64,000 nt of DNA from Mesorhizobium sp. AR10 (GTDB lineage: Bacteria; Pseudomonadota; Alphaproteobacteria; Rhizobiales; Rhizobiaceae), in assembly GCF_024746795.1 (NCBI RefSeq), contig NZ_CP080524.1, positions 1,054,001 to 1,118,000 of the forward strand, read 5' to 3'. The notes below the pieces were generated by a model. That model was not told where the DNA came from. It saw nothing but the letters and a program-made list of their open reading frames with translations, and did no database searches. Made by a program: the position numbers and the translations under genes. Every line of letters starts with the position of its first letter. The first letter of the stretch is position 1. This document shows, piece after piece, positions 28,533 through 36,914 of this stretch.

Positions 28533-28560
28533 AAAAAGCCCGGCTCGCCCGAGCTTTTTC
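28533..28560 (+). terminator. rho-independent terminator after the zinc-finger gene
   Basis: AAAAAGC (28533-28539) pairs with GCTTTTT (28553-28559), with a further C-G-G/C-C-G stack after one mismatch, ending in a T-tract. It lies 28 bp after the stop and ends the two-gene flavoprotein/zinc-finger operon. It may also serve the opposing small gene. Confidence 0.75.
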
Positions 28561-28576
28561 TTTGCGGATGAAGCAG

Positions 28577-28747
28577 TCAGTCTCGCCGTTCCGGCATTGG
28601 GGCAGGTTCCTGGTTCTCCACGCTGTTTTCGTTCACCTGGAGAGCCTTTCCCTCAACCTTCTGTTTCCTGGGCTTGTCGCTGGACTGCGGCGGGCGCTTC
28701 GGATTTTGCGGGGTGTTGTCGTTCACGTCGAGGGCTCTTGTCATCAT
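28577..28747 (-). CDS. small hydrophilic hypothetical protein
   Basis: 56 residues starting at ATG 28747 (or the adjacent ATG 28744), behind CTGGAGGAC. The composition is rich in Asn, Pro, Lys, Glu and Gln, with two similar pieces (ALDVNDNTPQNP and ALQVNENSVENQ), suggesting an internal duplication. Probably disordered. No family recognised. The ribosome site and the in-frame near-repeat support a real gene. Confidence 0.55.
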   Translation of the reverse strand: MMTRALDVNDNTPQNPKRPPQSSDKPRKQKVEGKALQVNENSVENQEPAPMPERRD

Positions 28748-28853
28748 GTCCTCCAGTTGCTTTCCTGGAGCACAATGTTCGACGGATGCGTGCGGTTCCC
28801 CGGCAAGGAAGGCGCTCTTCCGAACAGGCGTACGCTGCCGGCTGTTGCGCCAT

Positions 28854-29033
28854 TTATCGCACGGAGCCTGTGACGGTCGGGTCGATCGTCGTCGGAACGG
28901 ATTTGCGTTCGTTGCCGGCAAGGGCCGCAATGATCAGCAGACTGGCAACCACCGGCACGAACAGGATGGCGACGCGGGCTTGCACGTAAAAAATGGCGCG
29001 CCATTCGTGGCGCTTTTCGGGGCTGTCGCTCAT
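28854..29033 (-). CDS. small single-span membrane protein
   Basis: 59 residues from ATG 29033. A charged N-terminus (MSDSPEKRHEWRAIFYV) is followed by one hydrophobic span (about residues 22-40: AILFVPVVASLLIIAALAG) and a short polar tail. It is probably an inner-membrane protein with the tail outside. No recognised family; the ribosome site is weak. It lies on the same strand as the small gene at 28577-28747, 107 bp upstream of it. Confidence 0.55.
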   Translation of the reverse strand: MSDSPEKRHEWRAIFYVQARVAILFVPVVASLLIIAALAGNERKSVPTTIDPTVTGSVR

Positions 29034-29142
29034 CGTACTCACTTTGTCATGCCCCCCAGGGGGTGACATAGCGGCGAACGGTTAAACAACCCCTTCCGGT
29101 TCTGTTAACACCTCGGATTTCGAACCCTCGCAAGGCTGGCGA

Positions 29143-29949
29143 TCAGCCGACCTGCAATCCGAACAGCCTGCCGCCAGCGGGCACGACATCATCGACACCG
29201 GCGAGCCGCAGGCAATGCCAGGCCATGGCATGATTGCTGGAGGTGACCGGAATACCGATGCGCTTTTCCAGCCCGGCCGCCGCTTCGGCAATGCGCAGGC
29301 TGGTGCAGGAGATGAAGATCGCATCTACGCCCGGGGTGGCGGCCATCCGCTCGGCCGCGGCTTCGATCGAGGCGACCGAGATGCGGGCGGCTTCGCGGTC
29401 GTCGCGGCGGTCGAAGGTGGCGACGGCTGCAATGTTGAGGCCGCGCCCGGTGAAATAGGCGACGAGGTTTTCGTTGATTTGCGGCGCATAGGGCGTCAGC
29501 AGGCCGATGCCCTTGGCGCCGAGCGCCTTGAAGGCTGCCAGGGCCGCGGTGACCGGCGTGGTGCAGGCGACGCCGGGCCGCACCTTCCTGATCTCGGCAA
29601 AGACAGCCTCCTCGCCGAGCGTCATCGTCGCCGAGGTGCAGCCGAAGCCGACGACATCAAGCGGGATGCTGGGCAAGATGAGGTCGGTGGTGGGCGCGAT
29701 CCGGGGGCCGATGGCGCGCAGCGTCTCCGGCGTGATGTCGTTGTCGTTGAAGACGCGTGCTTCGTAGAAGGCGACACCGGGAATGCGAACCAGCGCGCGG
29801 AATTCATGCTCCAACGTCTGGTCCGTGGCCAGCACGACAAGGCCGATCGCCGCGCGTGAGGCAAGACCGCCATCGAGGTCGGACGGCAATACGCCAAGGT
29901 CGACCGGACCGGAGGATTGGGGGACAGAGGCAGCAAGTCTGGCGGACAT
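29143..29949 (-). CDS. aspartate/glutamate racemase or maleate isomerase family protein
   Basis: 268 residues of the Asp/Glu racemase superfamily. The two catalytic-cysteine positions are present: Cys104 in VGFGCTSATM, and a second Cys in IFISCTSLRIAE. The N-terminal GLVVLATDQTLEHEF and central PVTAALAAFKALGAKGIGLLTPY match maleate isomerase/arylmalonate decarboxylase-like members. It could racemise an amino or hydroxy acid, or isomerise maleate. Its neighbour upstream in the same direction is a D-amino-acid dehydrogenase, which favours a D-amino-acid pathway. Confidence 0.82.
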   Translation of the reverse strand: MSARLAASVPQSSGPVDLGVLPSDLDGGLASRAAIGLVVLATDQTLEHEFRALVRIPGVAFYEARVFNDNDITPETLRAIGPRIAPTTDLILPSIPLDVVGFGCTSATMTLGEEAVFAEIRKVRPGVACTTPVTAALAAFKALGAKGIGLLTPYAPQINENLVAYFTGRGLNIAAVATFDRRDDREAARISVASIEAAAERMAATPGVDAIFISCTSLRIAEAAAGLEKRIGIPVTSSNHAMAWHCLRLAGVDDVVPAGGRLFGLQVG

Positions 29950-29968
29950 AGCGTTCCCTTTCTTGGTT

Positions 29969-30003
29969 GAGCATGACCTTTCGGATCCCTTGGGATCATG
30001 CTC
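29969..30003. repeat. short class C palindrome between the D-amino-acid dehydrogenase and racemase genes
   Basis: GAGCATGA (29969-29976) and TCATGCTC (29996-30003) are perfect 8-bp inverted ends around a GGATCC-containing centre. It is a shortened relative of the palindromes at 21418-21512 and 42380-42435. It fills the 54-bp gap between two same-strand genes, so it would be transcribed as a hairpin in their mRNA. Confidence 0.6.
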
Positions 30004-31245
30004 TCAGTTCAAAAGCCCATCCATGGAAATGGCGGGCCGGCGCCCGGCGATCAGATCGGCGGTGATGCGGGCCGAGCCATGCGACATGGTCCAGCCGATG
30101 TGGCCGTGCCCGGTATTGAGGTAGAGGTTGCGCAAACGCCGTTGTCCGAACTCGGGCAGATTGTTCGGCGTCATCGGCCGCAGACCCGCCCACATTTCGG
30201 CGCGGTCGTAGTCGGCGCCTTCGGGGTAGAGCTCCTGCGTCACGCCCTTCATGAAGGCGAAATCGGCGGGCTTGTGACTGGTGTCGTAGCCGGCGAACTC
30301 TGCCGTCGCGGTGACGCGGATACGGTCGCCGAAGCGCGAGATGGCGACCAGATTGTGTTCGTCGATCGCGGCGATGGTCGGTGGCTGCGGCCGATTGCCG
30401 ACGGGAATGGTCAGCGAGTAGCCCTTGATCGGATAGATCGGCAGGTTGATGCCGATCGTCCTGGCAAGGATCGGACTGTGAGAGCCGAGCGCCAGCACAT
30501 AGGCGTCGCCCTTGAAGGGTCCCTTGTCAGTGAGCACCTGAGTGATGCCATCGCTCGATGTCTCGATGCCGGTAATGGTGGTGCCGGTGTGGATGGCGCC
30601 GCCGCGTTCAACCACCTTGGTCGCTAGCGCCCGGGTGAATTTGGCCGGGTCGCCGGTCTCGTCGGTCGGACAATAGATGCCACCTGCAATCTTTTCCTTC
30701 GCGGACGCCAGCGATGGATCGAGCGCGACGATGGCTTCGCGGTCGAGCACTCTTATCTCCTGCCCGTCGGACTCGAGCACCTTCATATGCTCGACACCCT
30801 TGTCGAGCGCCTGCTGGCTGCGGTGGAAATAGACGATGCCGCGGTCGTTGCGGTCGTAGTCGATGGCTTCGTCGGCGACGACTTCGCGCAGGACAGTTTG
30901 CGAATAGGCAGCGAGCCTATGCTTGAGCAACGTGTTCCGCTTCGCCTTCGCCGCCGTGCATTCCATCAGGAACAGCCACGACCAGGAGTAGAGCCGCGGA
31001 TCGGCCGAGAATTTGAAGCGCAGCGCCTGATCCCTCAGCACCAGTGATTTCAAGAGGATCATCGGCGCCCTGGGCGACGACCAGACGAAGGAATGGCCCG
31101 GCGCGATCATGCCGGCATTGCCCCAGCTGGTCTCGGCGGCGACTTGCGGCTGGCGCTCGATGAGCACCACCTCGTGGCCGTCCTTTTGCAGCTGATAGGC
31201 GGTGGTGACGCCGACGACGCCGCCACCCAGCACCACTACGCGCAT
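30004..31245 (-). CDS. D-amino acid dehydrogenase (DadA family)
   Basis: 413 residues, the family's usual length. It oxidises D-amino acids to 2-oxo acids with FAD and passes electrons to the respiratory chain. FAD motif VVLGGGVVGVTTAYQLQKDGHEVVLIE is at the N-terminus. SWGNAGMIAPGHSFVW and the C-terminal GLRPMTPNNLPEFGQ...LNTGHGHIGWTMSHG are typical of DadA. It is peripheral to the inner membrane in homologues. It lies 54 bp upstream of the racemase-like gene on the same strand, a plausible two-step pathway. Confidence 0.9.
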   Translation of the reverse strand: MRVVVLGGGVVGVTTAYQLQKDGHEVVLIERQPQVAAETSWGNAGMIAPGHSFVWSSPRAPMILLKSLVLRDQALRFKFSADPRLYSWSWLFLMECTAAKAKRNTLLKHRLAAYSQTVLREVVADEAIDYDRNDRGIVYFHRSQQALDKGVEHMKVLESDGQEIRVLDREAIVALDPSLASAKEKIAGGIYCPTDETGDPAKFTRALATKVVERGGAIHTGTTITGIETSSDGITQVLTDKGPFKGDAYVLALGSHSPILARTIGINLPIYPIKGYSLTIPVGNRPQPPTIAAIDEHNLVAISRFGDRIRVTATAEFAGYDTSHKPADFAFMKGVTQELYPEGADYDRAEMWAGLRPMTPNNLPEFGQRRLRNLYLNTGHGHIGWTMSHGSARITADLIAGRRPAISMDGLLN

Positions 31246-31384
31246 GACGCCTCCGGGGATCGCAAAGTGAGTACACTCTAGAATGGAATCTGAAATTGCA
31301 AAGTCCGGACGTGTGGTCCACGGGCTGGGCGCCGCGAAGGCGAGGCGATGGCTGGATCAAGTCTCGCTTGCCGAAAAGGGTCGT

Positions 31385-32560
31385 TCAGCTCTTCAGTGCC
31401 TGTTCCAAATCCGCAATCAAATCATCCCCGTCCTCGATGCCGGCCGAAAGCCGCACCAGCGAATCGGAAATGCCGATGGCGGCGCGTTTTTCTGCTGGGA
31501 TCGAACCATGGGTCATGATGGCAGGATGCTCGATCAGGCTTTCGACGCCGCCGAGGCTTTCGGCCAGAGTGAACAGTTGCGTGCGCTCAAGAAAGCGTTT
31601 CGTGGCGGCGAGGTCGCGGTCGAGCTCGACCGTTATCATGCCGCCGAAGGCATGCATCTGCCGCTTGGCAATGGCGTGCTGCGGATGGCTGGAGAGGCCG
31701 GGATAGATGACGCGGCGGACGTCGGGGCGGCGCTCCAGCCATTGCGCAATCTTCAGGCCATTGGAGGAATGGCGCTCCATCCGCAGTGCCAGGGTCTTGA
31801 TGCCGCGCAGCGCTAGAAAACTGTCGAACGGGCCTGAAATGGCGCCGATGGCGTTCTGCAGGAATTTCAGTTGGGCGGCGAGATCCTTGTTGTCGCCGAC
31901 CACGGCGACGCCGCCGACCATGTCGGAATGGCCGTTGAGGTATTTGGTCGTCGAGTGGACGACGATGTCGATGCCGAGCTCCAGCGGCCGCTGCAGATAC
32001 GGGCTGCAAAACGTGTTGTCGGCGACTGTGAGCAGGCCCTTGCGCTTGGCCAATGCCGCAACGCCTTCGAGGTCGACGATGCGTAGCAGCGGGTTGGTCG
32101 GCGTCTCGACCCAGAGCAGTTTTGTTTCGGGGCGGATCGCCGCTTCGACGGCGGCAAGGTCGGTGAAGTCGACGAAAGAGACCTGCAGATTGGCGGAGCG
32201 CTTGCGCACCCGTTCCATCAGTCGAAAGGAGCCGCCATAGATGTCGTCGGTGGCGACGATGTGCGCGCCGGCATCGAGCAGTTCGAGCACGGTGGCGATC
32301 GACGCCAACCCCGAGGCGAAGGCGAAGGCGGCCGAGCCGCTTTCGAGATCGGCCACCGCGCGCTCGAAGGCAAAGCGGGTCGGGTTCTGGCTGCGGGCAT
32401 ATTCAAAACCCTTGTGCACGCCGGGCGACTGCTGGCCGTAGGTCGAGGTGGCATAGATCGGCACCATCACCGCGCCGGTGAGTGGGTCGTGGCTCTGGCC
32501 GCCATGGATGGTGCGCGTCGAAAAGGCCAGGCGGTTCTTGCCGGGTGCGTTGATGGTCAT
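31385..32560 (-). CDS. cystathionine gamma-lyase/gamma-synthase (trans-sulfuration PLP enzyme)
   Basis: 391 residues of the Cys/Met metabolism PLP family. PLP lysine is in HSTTKYLNGHSDMVGG, and the YARSQNPTR substrate/PLP region and VETPTNPLLRIVDLE are intact. Sequence alone does not separate gamma-lyase from gamma-synthase. Its start overlaps the stop of the cystathionine beta-synthase gene (ATGA), so the pair probably performs reverse transsulfuration (homocysteine to cystathionine to cysteine), favouring gamma-lyase. Cytosolic tetramer in homologues. Confidence 0.92.
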   Translation of the reverse strand: MTINAPGKNRLAFSTRTIHGGQSHDPLTGAVMVPIYATSTYGQQSPGVHKGFEYARSQNPTRFAFERAVADLESGSAAFAFASGLASIATVLELLDAGAHIVATDDIYGGSFRLMERVRKRSANLQVSFVDFTDLAAVEAAIRPETKLLWVETPTNPLLRIVDLEGVAALAKRKGLLTVADNTFCSPYLQRPLELGIDIVVHSTTKYLNGHSDMVGGVAVVGDNKDLAAQLKFLQNAIGAISGPFDSFLALRGIKTLALRMERHSSNGLKIAQWLERRPDVRRVIYPGLSSHPQHAIAKRQMHAFGGMITVELDRDLAATKRFLERTQLFTLAESLGGVESLIEHPAIMTHGSIPAEKRAAIGISDSLVRLSAGIEDGDDLIADLEQALKS

Positions 32561-33981
32561 CGTGCGCGCCTCAAATGGTTGATCAGGTCGATGCGGGTTA
32601 TCAGACCGACGAACTCGTCGCCATCGAAGATGATTGCGACTTCGTTGCGGTCGAACACCGGCAGCAGCGCATCCAGCGTCTGGCTGGCCTGCAGCGTGTG
32701 CAGATTGGAGGTCATCGCCGTGCGCACTGGGCCGTTGAAGCGCTCCCAGCGCCCGTCATGGGGACCATCGACCTTGGCCAGAATATCGCTTTCGTCGACG
32801 ATGCCGACCAGCTTGCCATTGTCCAGCACCGGCAGCTGCGAAACATCGGAGCGGCGCATGCGGCCATAGGCATTGAGCAGGCTTTCCTCCGGACCGACGG
32901 AGACCGTATCGCCCGTGCGATGCGAACGCATCACCAGGTCGCGCAAATCGCCATGATGCTCCTGCTCGGCAAGGCCTTGCTCGGCCAGCCAGAAATCGTC
33001 GAACACTTTTGACAGATATTTGTTGCCGCTGTCGCAGACGAAGGTGACGACCCGCTTCGCAACCGTCTGCTCACGGCAATAGCGCAAGGCTGCCGACAGC
33101 AGCGTGCCGGAGGACGAGCCGGCCAAAATGCCTTCCTTGGACAAGAGGTCGCGCACTGCCAGCATGCTCTGCTTGTCGGGAATGGAGTAGGCCTTCTTGA
33201 CCAGCGACAGATCAGCATTGGGCGGGACGAAATCCTCGCCGATGCCTTCGACGGTCCAGCTGCCGGCCTCTTCCAGCTTGCCGGTCTTGATTAGGGGCGC
33301 CAGCACCGAGCCGACCGGATCGGCCAATATCATTTCGGTCTTCGGCGAGACCTCTTTGAAATGGCGGCCAAGCCCGGTCAGCGTGCCGCCGGAGCCGACA
33401 CCGACGACCACGGCGTCGACGTCGCCTTCGAGTTGCGAGAAAATTTCCGGACCGGTGGTGGTTTCATGCGCCAGCGGATTGGCCGGATTGGCGAACTGGT
33501 TGGCGTAGAAGGCGCCGGGCAGCTCGGCGGCGATCTTTTCGGCCATGTCCTGATAGTATTCGGCGTGGCCCTTGCCGACGTCGGAACGCGTCATGCGCAC
33601 TTCGGCGCCGAGCGCGCGCAGATGCTGGATTTTTTCGCGCGACATCTTGTCGGGCACGACAAGGATGATGCGATAGCCCTTGGGGATGCCAACCTGGGCG
33701 AGGCCGAGACCGGTATTGCCGGCGGTCGCCTCGACGATCGTGCCGCCGCGCTTGAGCTTGCCCTGCTTTTCGGCGGCGGAGATCATGGACAGCGCGATGC
33801 GATCCTTGATCGAGCCGCCGGGATTCTGGCTTTCGAGCTTGATGAACAGCCGGCACTTGCCGGTATCGAACTTGGTCAGTTCGACCACCGGTGTCTGCCC
33901 GATCAGGTCGAGGACCGATGCATAGGGCGGGCGCAGGCGGGATGAGGCGCCGTCAGGTGCGGCGATCTTGTGCTCGGTCAT
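32557..33981 (-). CDS. cystathionine beta-synthase with two CBS domains
   Basis: 474 residues. The PLP beta-family core (about 20-335) has the PLP lysine Lys59 in NPGGSIKDRI, the substrate loop ATAGNTG and GVGSGGTLTG. Two CBS repeats follow (about 345-400 and 415-470), which in homologues sense SAM or nucleotides. It condenses serine with homocysteine. The CBS tail and the pairing with a gamma-family PLP enzyme distinguish it from cysK elsewhere in the window. No SAM riboswitch is visible in the leader, which carries a class A repeat instead. Confidence 0.94.
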   Translation of the reverse strand: MTEHKIAAPDGASSRLRPPYASVLDLIGQTPVVELTKFDTGKCRLFIKLESQNPGGSIKDRIALSMISAAEKQGKLKRGGTIVEATAGNTGLGLAQVGIPKGYRIILVVPDKMSREKIQHLRALGAEVRMTRSDVGKGHAEYYQDMAEKIAAELPGAFYANQFANPANPLAHETTTGPEIFSQLEGDVDAVVVGVGSGGTLTGLGRHFKEVSPKTEMILADPVGSVLAPLIKTGKLEEAGSWTVEGIGEDFVPPNADLSLVKKAYSIPDKQSMLAVRDLLSKEGILAGSSSGTLLSAALRYCREQTVAKRVVTFVCDSGNKYLSKVFDDFWLAEQGLAEQEHHGDLRDLVMRSHRTGDTVSVGPEESLLNAYGRMRRSDVSQLPVLDNGKLVGIVDESDILAKVDGPHDGRWERFNGPVRTAMTSNLHTLQASQTLDALLPVFDRNEVAIIFDGDEFVGLITRIDLINHLRRAR

Positions 33982-34136
33982 ATCGGATGCTCCATGATCA
34001 AGCGGCCGCCACGGGGACAGGCGGCGAGCCTATCGTCTTTTCCAGCGGTTTGCAGTTGGAAAGAAGATAGATCGTGCCAATCAACCGGCCAGACGAGGAA
34101 TGAAATTCCAGTGTTTGGTCGCAGGCCGGCGGGACA

Positions 34137-34298
34137 GCGCCCCCCTCTGGCCTGCCGGCCATCTCCCCCTCGAGGGGGGAGATTGGATGTGCAACGGCTT
34201 TCGCCAACTCTCGGACGTTGTGAAGAACGGCGCTGTTGGCGAAGCTGCCGATCTCTCCCCGTGAGGGGGAGATGTCCGGCAGGACAGAGGGGGGCGCC
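34137..34298. repeat. dispersed inverted-repeat element, class A, copy 2
   Basis: Left arm about 34137-34185 (CCCCCCTCTGGCCTGCCGGCC) and right arm about 34248-34298 (GGCAGGACAGAGGGGGGCG) are inverted. The arms match those at 10418-10563, and the ~62-bp centre shares the TTGGCGAAGCTGCC-like stretch near the right arm. It sits in the 340-bp gap between the FAD/NAD(P) gene and the cystathionine beta-synthase gene, both on the minus strand. Nothing else is recognised in that gap. Confidence 0.85.
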
Positions 34299-34321
34299 GT
34301 AGAGCGCTGACCTCCAGCAGC

Positions 34322-35677
34322 TCAACCCAGCAACTGTTTGCTCAGCCTTGCGCACTGGACGCGGATATCGGGGATGGCGTCGATCTCGAAGAAGGTGCCT
34401 CGGGTCAGCGGCCCGACCGCCAGGATCTTGGCCGATACGGAACCATCACTGGCAATGATCTCGCAATTGGCAGTCACGTCGAGGCCAAGGCGCAGCGGGT
34501 CGGGCCGCGCCAGGCCGCGGTCGACCAGCGAGCGCACCACGCTGTTCGACGTGGTCGAGATGTCCCTCGCAATGCCCGTGCAATCGTAGATGCGGGCGAC
34601 GTCGAATGTTTCGAGACGCTGCGTGTGGCGGGACTGGACCTCCACGGTGAATCCGTCGCCTGCCGCAATAGTGACGATGCGCCCGGCGACAGGACGGATG
34701 CGGCCCGATTGCACCGCCTCGGTGACGCGAGCGTAAACCTCGGGCGCCATGCGATGGCGGTGGATGTCCCACCAGGCCTTGGTGTGCTCGACAAAGCGAC
34801 GCTTGGCCGAGGACGGCCAGTTCTGCCAGATTTTTTGGTTGAAGGGCCTGAGACCGTCGACCACGTCGCGCCAGTCGATACCGGCCTTCTGGTTCTCCCG
34901 GATCAGGTCGCGGAACCAGCCGACAAAATAGGACAGCTGGGTGCCGAGCGGAATGTCGGCAACGTCGAGCTTGATCGGGTTGCCCTTGCGGTGCGGCGAG
35001 GGTAGCAGGCCGCGCCGCGACAGTGCGACGATCTCACCGCGATGGCCGCGCTGTTCGAGTGCCAGGAACGCATCGACCATGCTCAAGCCGGTGCCCAGCA
35101 CGAGGACTCGGGCTTCGGGATCGAGCGCCGTGTCGGCCTCCGATCCCATCCTGATGGCGTGGCCCTGGCCGGCGCCCGGCTCCTCGTCATGTCCGGTCGC
35201 CAGCACGGCAAGGTGGGCGACGACGCTGGTGCCATTGGCCAGCGCCACCTCCACCCCGGAGCCGGTCGGCGAGATCGATAGGCTCTCCTCGCGGATCAGG
35301 CGAAGCCGTCCCGACTGCTGTTCGCGGGCCTCGAGCTCGTCCAGCAGTTCCTTGAGGTAGCGGGCGTAGACGCTGCGCGGCGCATAGACCGGCGCCTGCT
35401 CGGGCGTTGCCAGGCCGCGCTCAAGCATCCAGCGCCAGAAATTGCCGGGGTCGTCGGCATAGGCGCTCATGCCGGCCGCACTGACATTCAGCACATGCGC
35501 CGACAGCAGCGTGGAATAAGCCATGCCCTGGCCGAAATGCGGACGCTTCTCGATCAGCGTCACGCGCAGATCTGGATTGGGCGATTTCAGGAGATGTGCG
35601 GCAAGGACGACGCCACTGGCGCCGCCGCCGACAATGATGATCGAGTTGGGGATGATCGAATTGGCGCGCCCGATCAT
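34322..35677 (-). CDS. FAD/NAD(P)-binding protein of the sulfur cluster
   Basis: 451 residues with an N-terminal dinucleotide motif (IIIVGGGASGVVLAAHLL, residues ~13-30) of the FAD_NAD_binding-9 type. HFGQGMAYST and LNVSAAGMSAYADDPGNFWRWM are typical of that family, and a second nucleotide motif, VLVLGTGLSMVDAFLALEQRGHRG, lies mid-protein. The chemistry is unknown; relatives are called hydroxyacylglutathione-like or amino-acid N-oxygenase-like without proof. It lies between the Rrf2 regulator and the transsulfuration pair on the same strand, so a role in sulfur metabolism is inferred from context. Confidence 0.8.
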   Translation of the reverse strand: MIGRANSIIPNSIIIVGGGASGVVLAAHLLKSPNPDLRVTLIEKRPHFGQGMAYSTLLSAHVLNVSAAGMSAYADDPGNFWRWMLERGLATPEQAPVYAPRSVYARYLKELLDELEAREQQSGRLRLIREESLSISPTGSGVEVALANGTSVVAHLAVLATGHDEEPGAGQGHAIRMGSEADTALDPEARVLVLGTGLSMVDAFLALEQRGHRGEIVALSRRGLLPSPHRKGNPIKLDVADIPLGTQLSYFVGWFRDLIRENQKAGIDWRDVVDGLRPFNQKIWQNWPSSAKRRFVEHTKAWWDIHRHRMAPEVYARVTEAVQSGRIRPVAGRIVTIAAGDGFTVEVQSRHTQRLETFDVARIYDCTGIARDISTTSNSVVRSLVDRGLARPDPLRLGLDVTANCEIIASDGSVSAKILAVGPLTRGTFFEIDAIPDIRVQCARLSKQLLG

Positions 35678-35711
35678 GCGTGCACCTGCTGCCGCAGGCT
35701 CAGCCGTTGAT

Positions 35712-36188
35712 TCAGGCCTGGACTTTCACCGCAACCGGAAGGTCGTCGATGTCCCTCGCGACCGTAAGGTCGTCGAGGCCGATATCGCGCATCTCGGCTA
35801 GGCTGCGCTGATCGAGCACCTCGGCGATCGCCTGCCGGACCTCGAGCATCAGATGTCGGACTTGGCATGTCGCCTCGTTGCAGTCTTCACAGCGCTGATA
35901 CTGGGTGCGGCTGGCGCAAGGAATTGGCGCAAGCGGCCCGTCGAGCACGCGCACGACATGGCCGACCTTGATCTCATCGGCCGGGCGGGCAAGACGATAG
36001 CCGCCGTCCTTGCCCTTGCGGCTCTGCACGAACCCGGCATTGCGTAACTCGCCGAGGATGGCGTCGAGGAATTTCTTCGGGATGTTGTTCCCGGCCGCGA
36101 TATCGCCAACGAAGGCGAGCTGTCCAACCGGCAATTGCGCGAGGTGTACGAGCGCCTTGAGGCCGTACTTACCCTTTTTTGTGAGCAT
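35712..36188 (-). CDS. Rrf2 family transcriptional regulator (CymR/IscR-like)
   Basis: 158 residues. The N-terminal winged helix (about 1-70) begins MLTKKGKYGLKALVHLA and includes the recognition helix region IPKKFLDAILGELRNAGFVQSRKGKDGGYRLA. The effector region has four cysteines (Cys91, 100, 103, 108), a pattern in Rrf2 proteins that can bind an Fe-S cluster. The neighbouring transsulfuration and sulfonate-uptake genes mirror the CymR sulfur regulon of Bacillus, so it is probably a sulfur or cysteine regulator. It is 34 bp upstream of the FAD/NAD(P) gene. Confidence 0.92.
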   Translation of the reverse strand: MLTKKGKYGLKALVHLAQLPVGQLAFVGDIAAGNNIPKKFLDAILGELRNAGFVQSRKGKDGGYRLARPADEIKVGHVVRVLDGPLAPIPCASRTQYQRCEDCNEATCQVRHLMLEVRQAIAEVLDQRSLAEMRDIGLDDLTVARDIDDLPVAVKVQA

Positions 36189-36273
36189 AAACCGAACGTT
36201 TCTCTGTCATGCGATGGCTTGCGGCCATCGGTTGCGAAACGCCTGGCGTGCCTCCCCGCCGCGTCCAAGCATC

Positions 36274-36299
36274 CATGACACATAAATTCTAGTGACATG
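36274..36299. promoter_or_regulatory. imperfect palindrome upstream of the Rrf2 gene, candidate operator
   Basis: CATGACAC (36274-36281) and GTGACATG (36292-36299) are inverted with one mismatch around a 10-bp AT-rich centre containing TAGAATTTAT on the minus strand. It sits 86 bp upstream of the Rrf2 start in an unusually AT-rich stretch. TAGAATT recurs at 36857-36863, upstream of the sulfonate transporter. Autoregulation is an inference. Confidence 0.35.
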
Positions 36300-36335
36300 A
36301 TATACAAGCCGAGAAACGTTGATTTTGCTCGATTT

Positions 36336-36479
36336 TCAAGCGGCTGTGGCCGTTTTTTCCGGCCTTTGTGCCTTTGAGAGCACAGAAATGCGCTCGGCCG
36401 GTAGCAGGGCGACAAAGGGCGGCACGCTTGAAGGCTGATGCATGCCGCGAACGATCGTGGTGATGCGGTGGTCGCTCAT
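36336..36479 (-). CDS. small hypothetical protein
   Basis: 47 residues from ATG 36479, preceded by TTGGAGGCGACG (good ribosome site). The frame is open to 36533 but the upstream part lacks a ribosome site. No family recognised and no membrane span. It lies between the Rrf2 gene and the divergent sulfonate transporter. It could be a real short gene or chance; base composition around it is lower in GC than its neighbours. Confidence 0.35.
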   Translation of the reverse strand: MSDHRITTIVRGMHQPSSVPPFVALLPAERISVLSKAQRPEKTATAA

Positions 36480-36914
36480 CGTCGCCTCCAACTCGTCAAT
36501 GTCGATAAGACTACTATACTTAGCCTCGAACACGCGGAAAGGGTTTTCAAATCGCTGGCTGTTTGAGGCATGGATTTGCTGACTGGCGAGCGTGGGGGGA
36601 ATTCTCGTCCGCAGGCTGCAGCAATCGCCAGCCTTTTGAAACGCTGCGGTGCTCGAAGGTCACGGCCAAAGAATGCAGCGGCGGAGAATGAAAGACGCTC
36701 CCTCCTGACGAACCTGGGCAGGCATCTTCTCCACTCGTCTGTCGATAGCAGGCGGACGTCGACCACAGCCGCCACATCCGCCTCGCCAGCCCGTCACCGA
36801 CAGCTTTTTTCTAACAAGCCCGCTTCGGTTGGAAGGATTTAACTCTACAAGAACGATAGAATTAGCTGACTATGAAATGGCAATCCGGTTTTCTCATTTT
36901 TCATGGAGCCTTTC
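36480..36914. other. 435-bp gap upstream of the sulfonate transporter
   Basis: No gene is convincing here; reading frames in both directions have implausible composition. GC content looks lower than in the flanks, especially 36820-36910. The last ~80 bp should hold the promoter and leader of the transporter operon. TAGAATTA at 36857-36864 matches part of the Rrf2-upstream palindrome. The rest shows nothing recognisable. Confidence 0.5.

Noticed and set aside
33982..34321. Possible SAM or cobalamin riboswitch before the transsulfuration genes
   Set aside because: The gap is taken up by a class A inverted repeat; no SAM-II or other conserved riboswitch core could be found by eye.
36476..36775. 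99-residue minus-strand frame upstream of tauA
   Set aside because: No ribosome site, no family, and low-complexity Ser/Arg composition; treated as noncoding.
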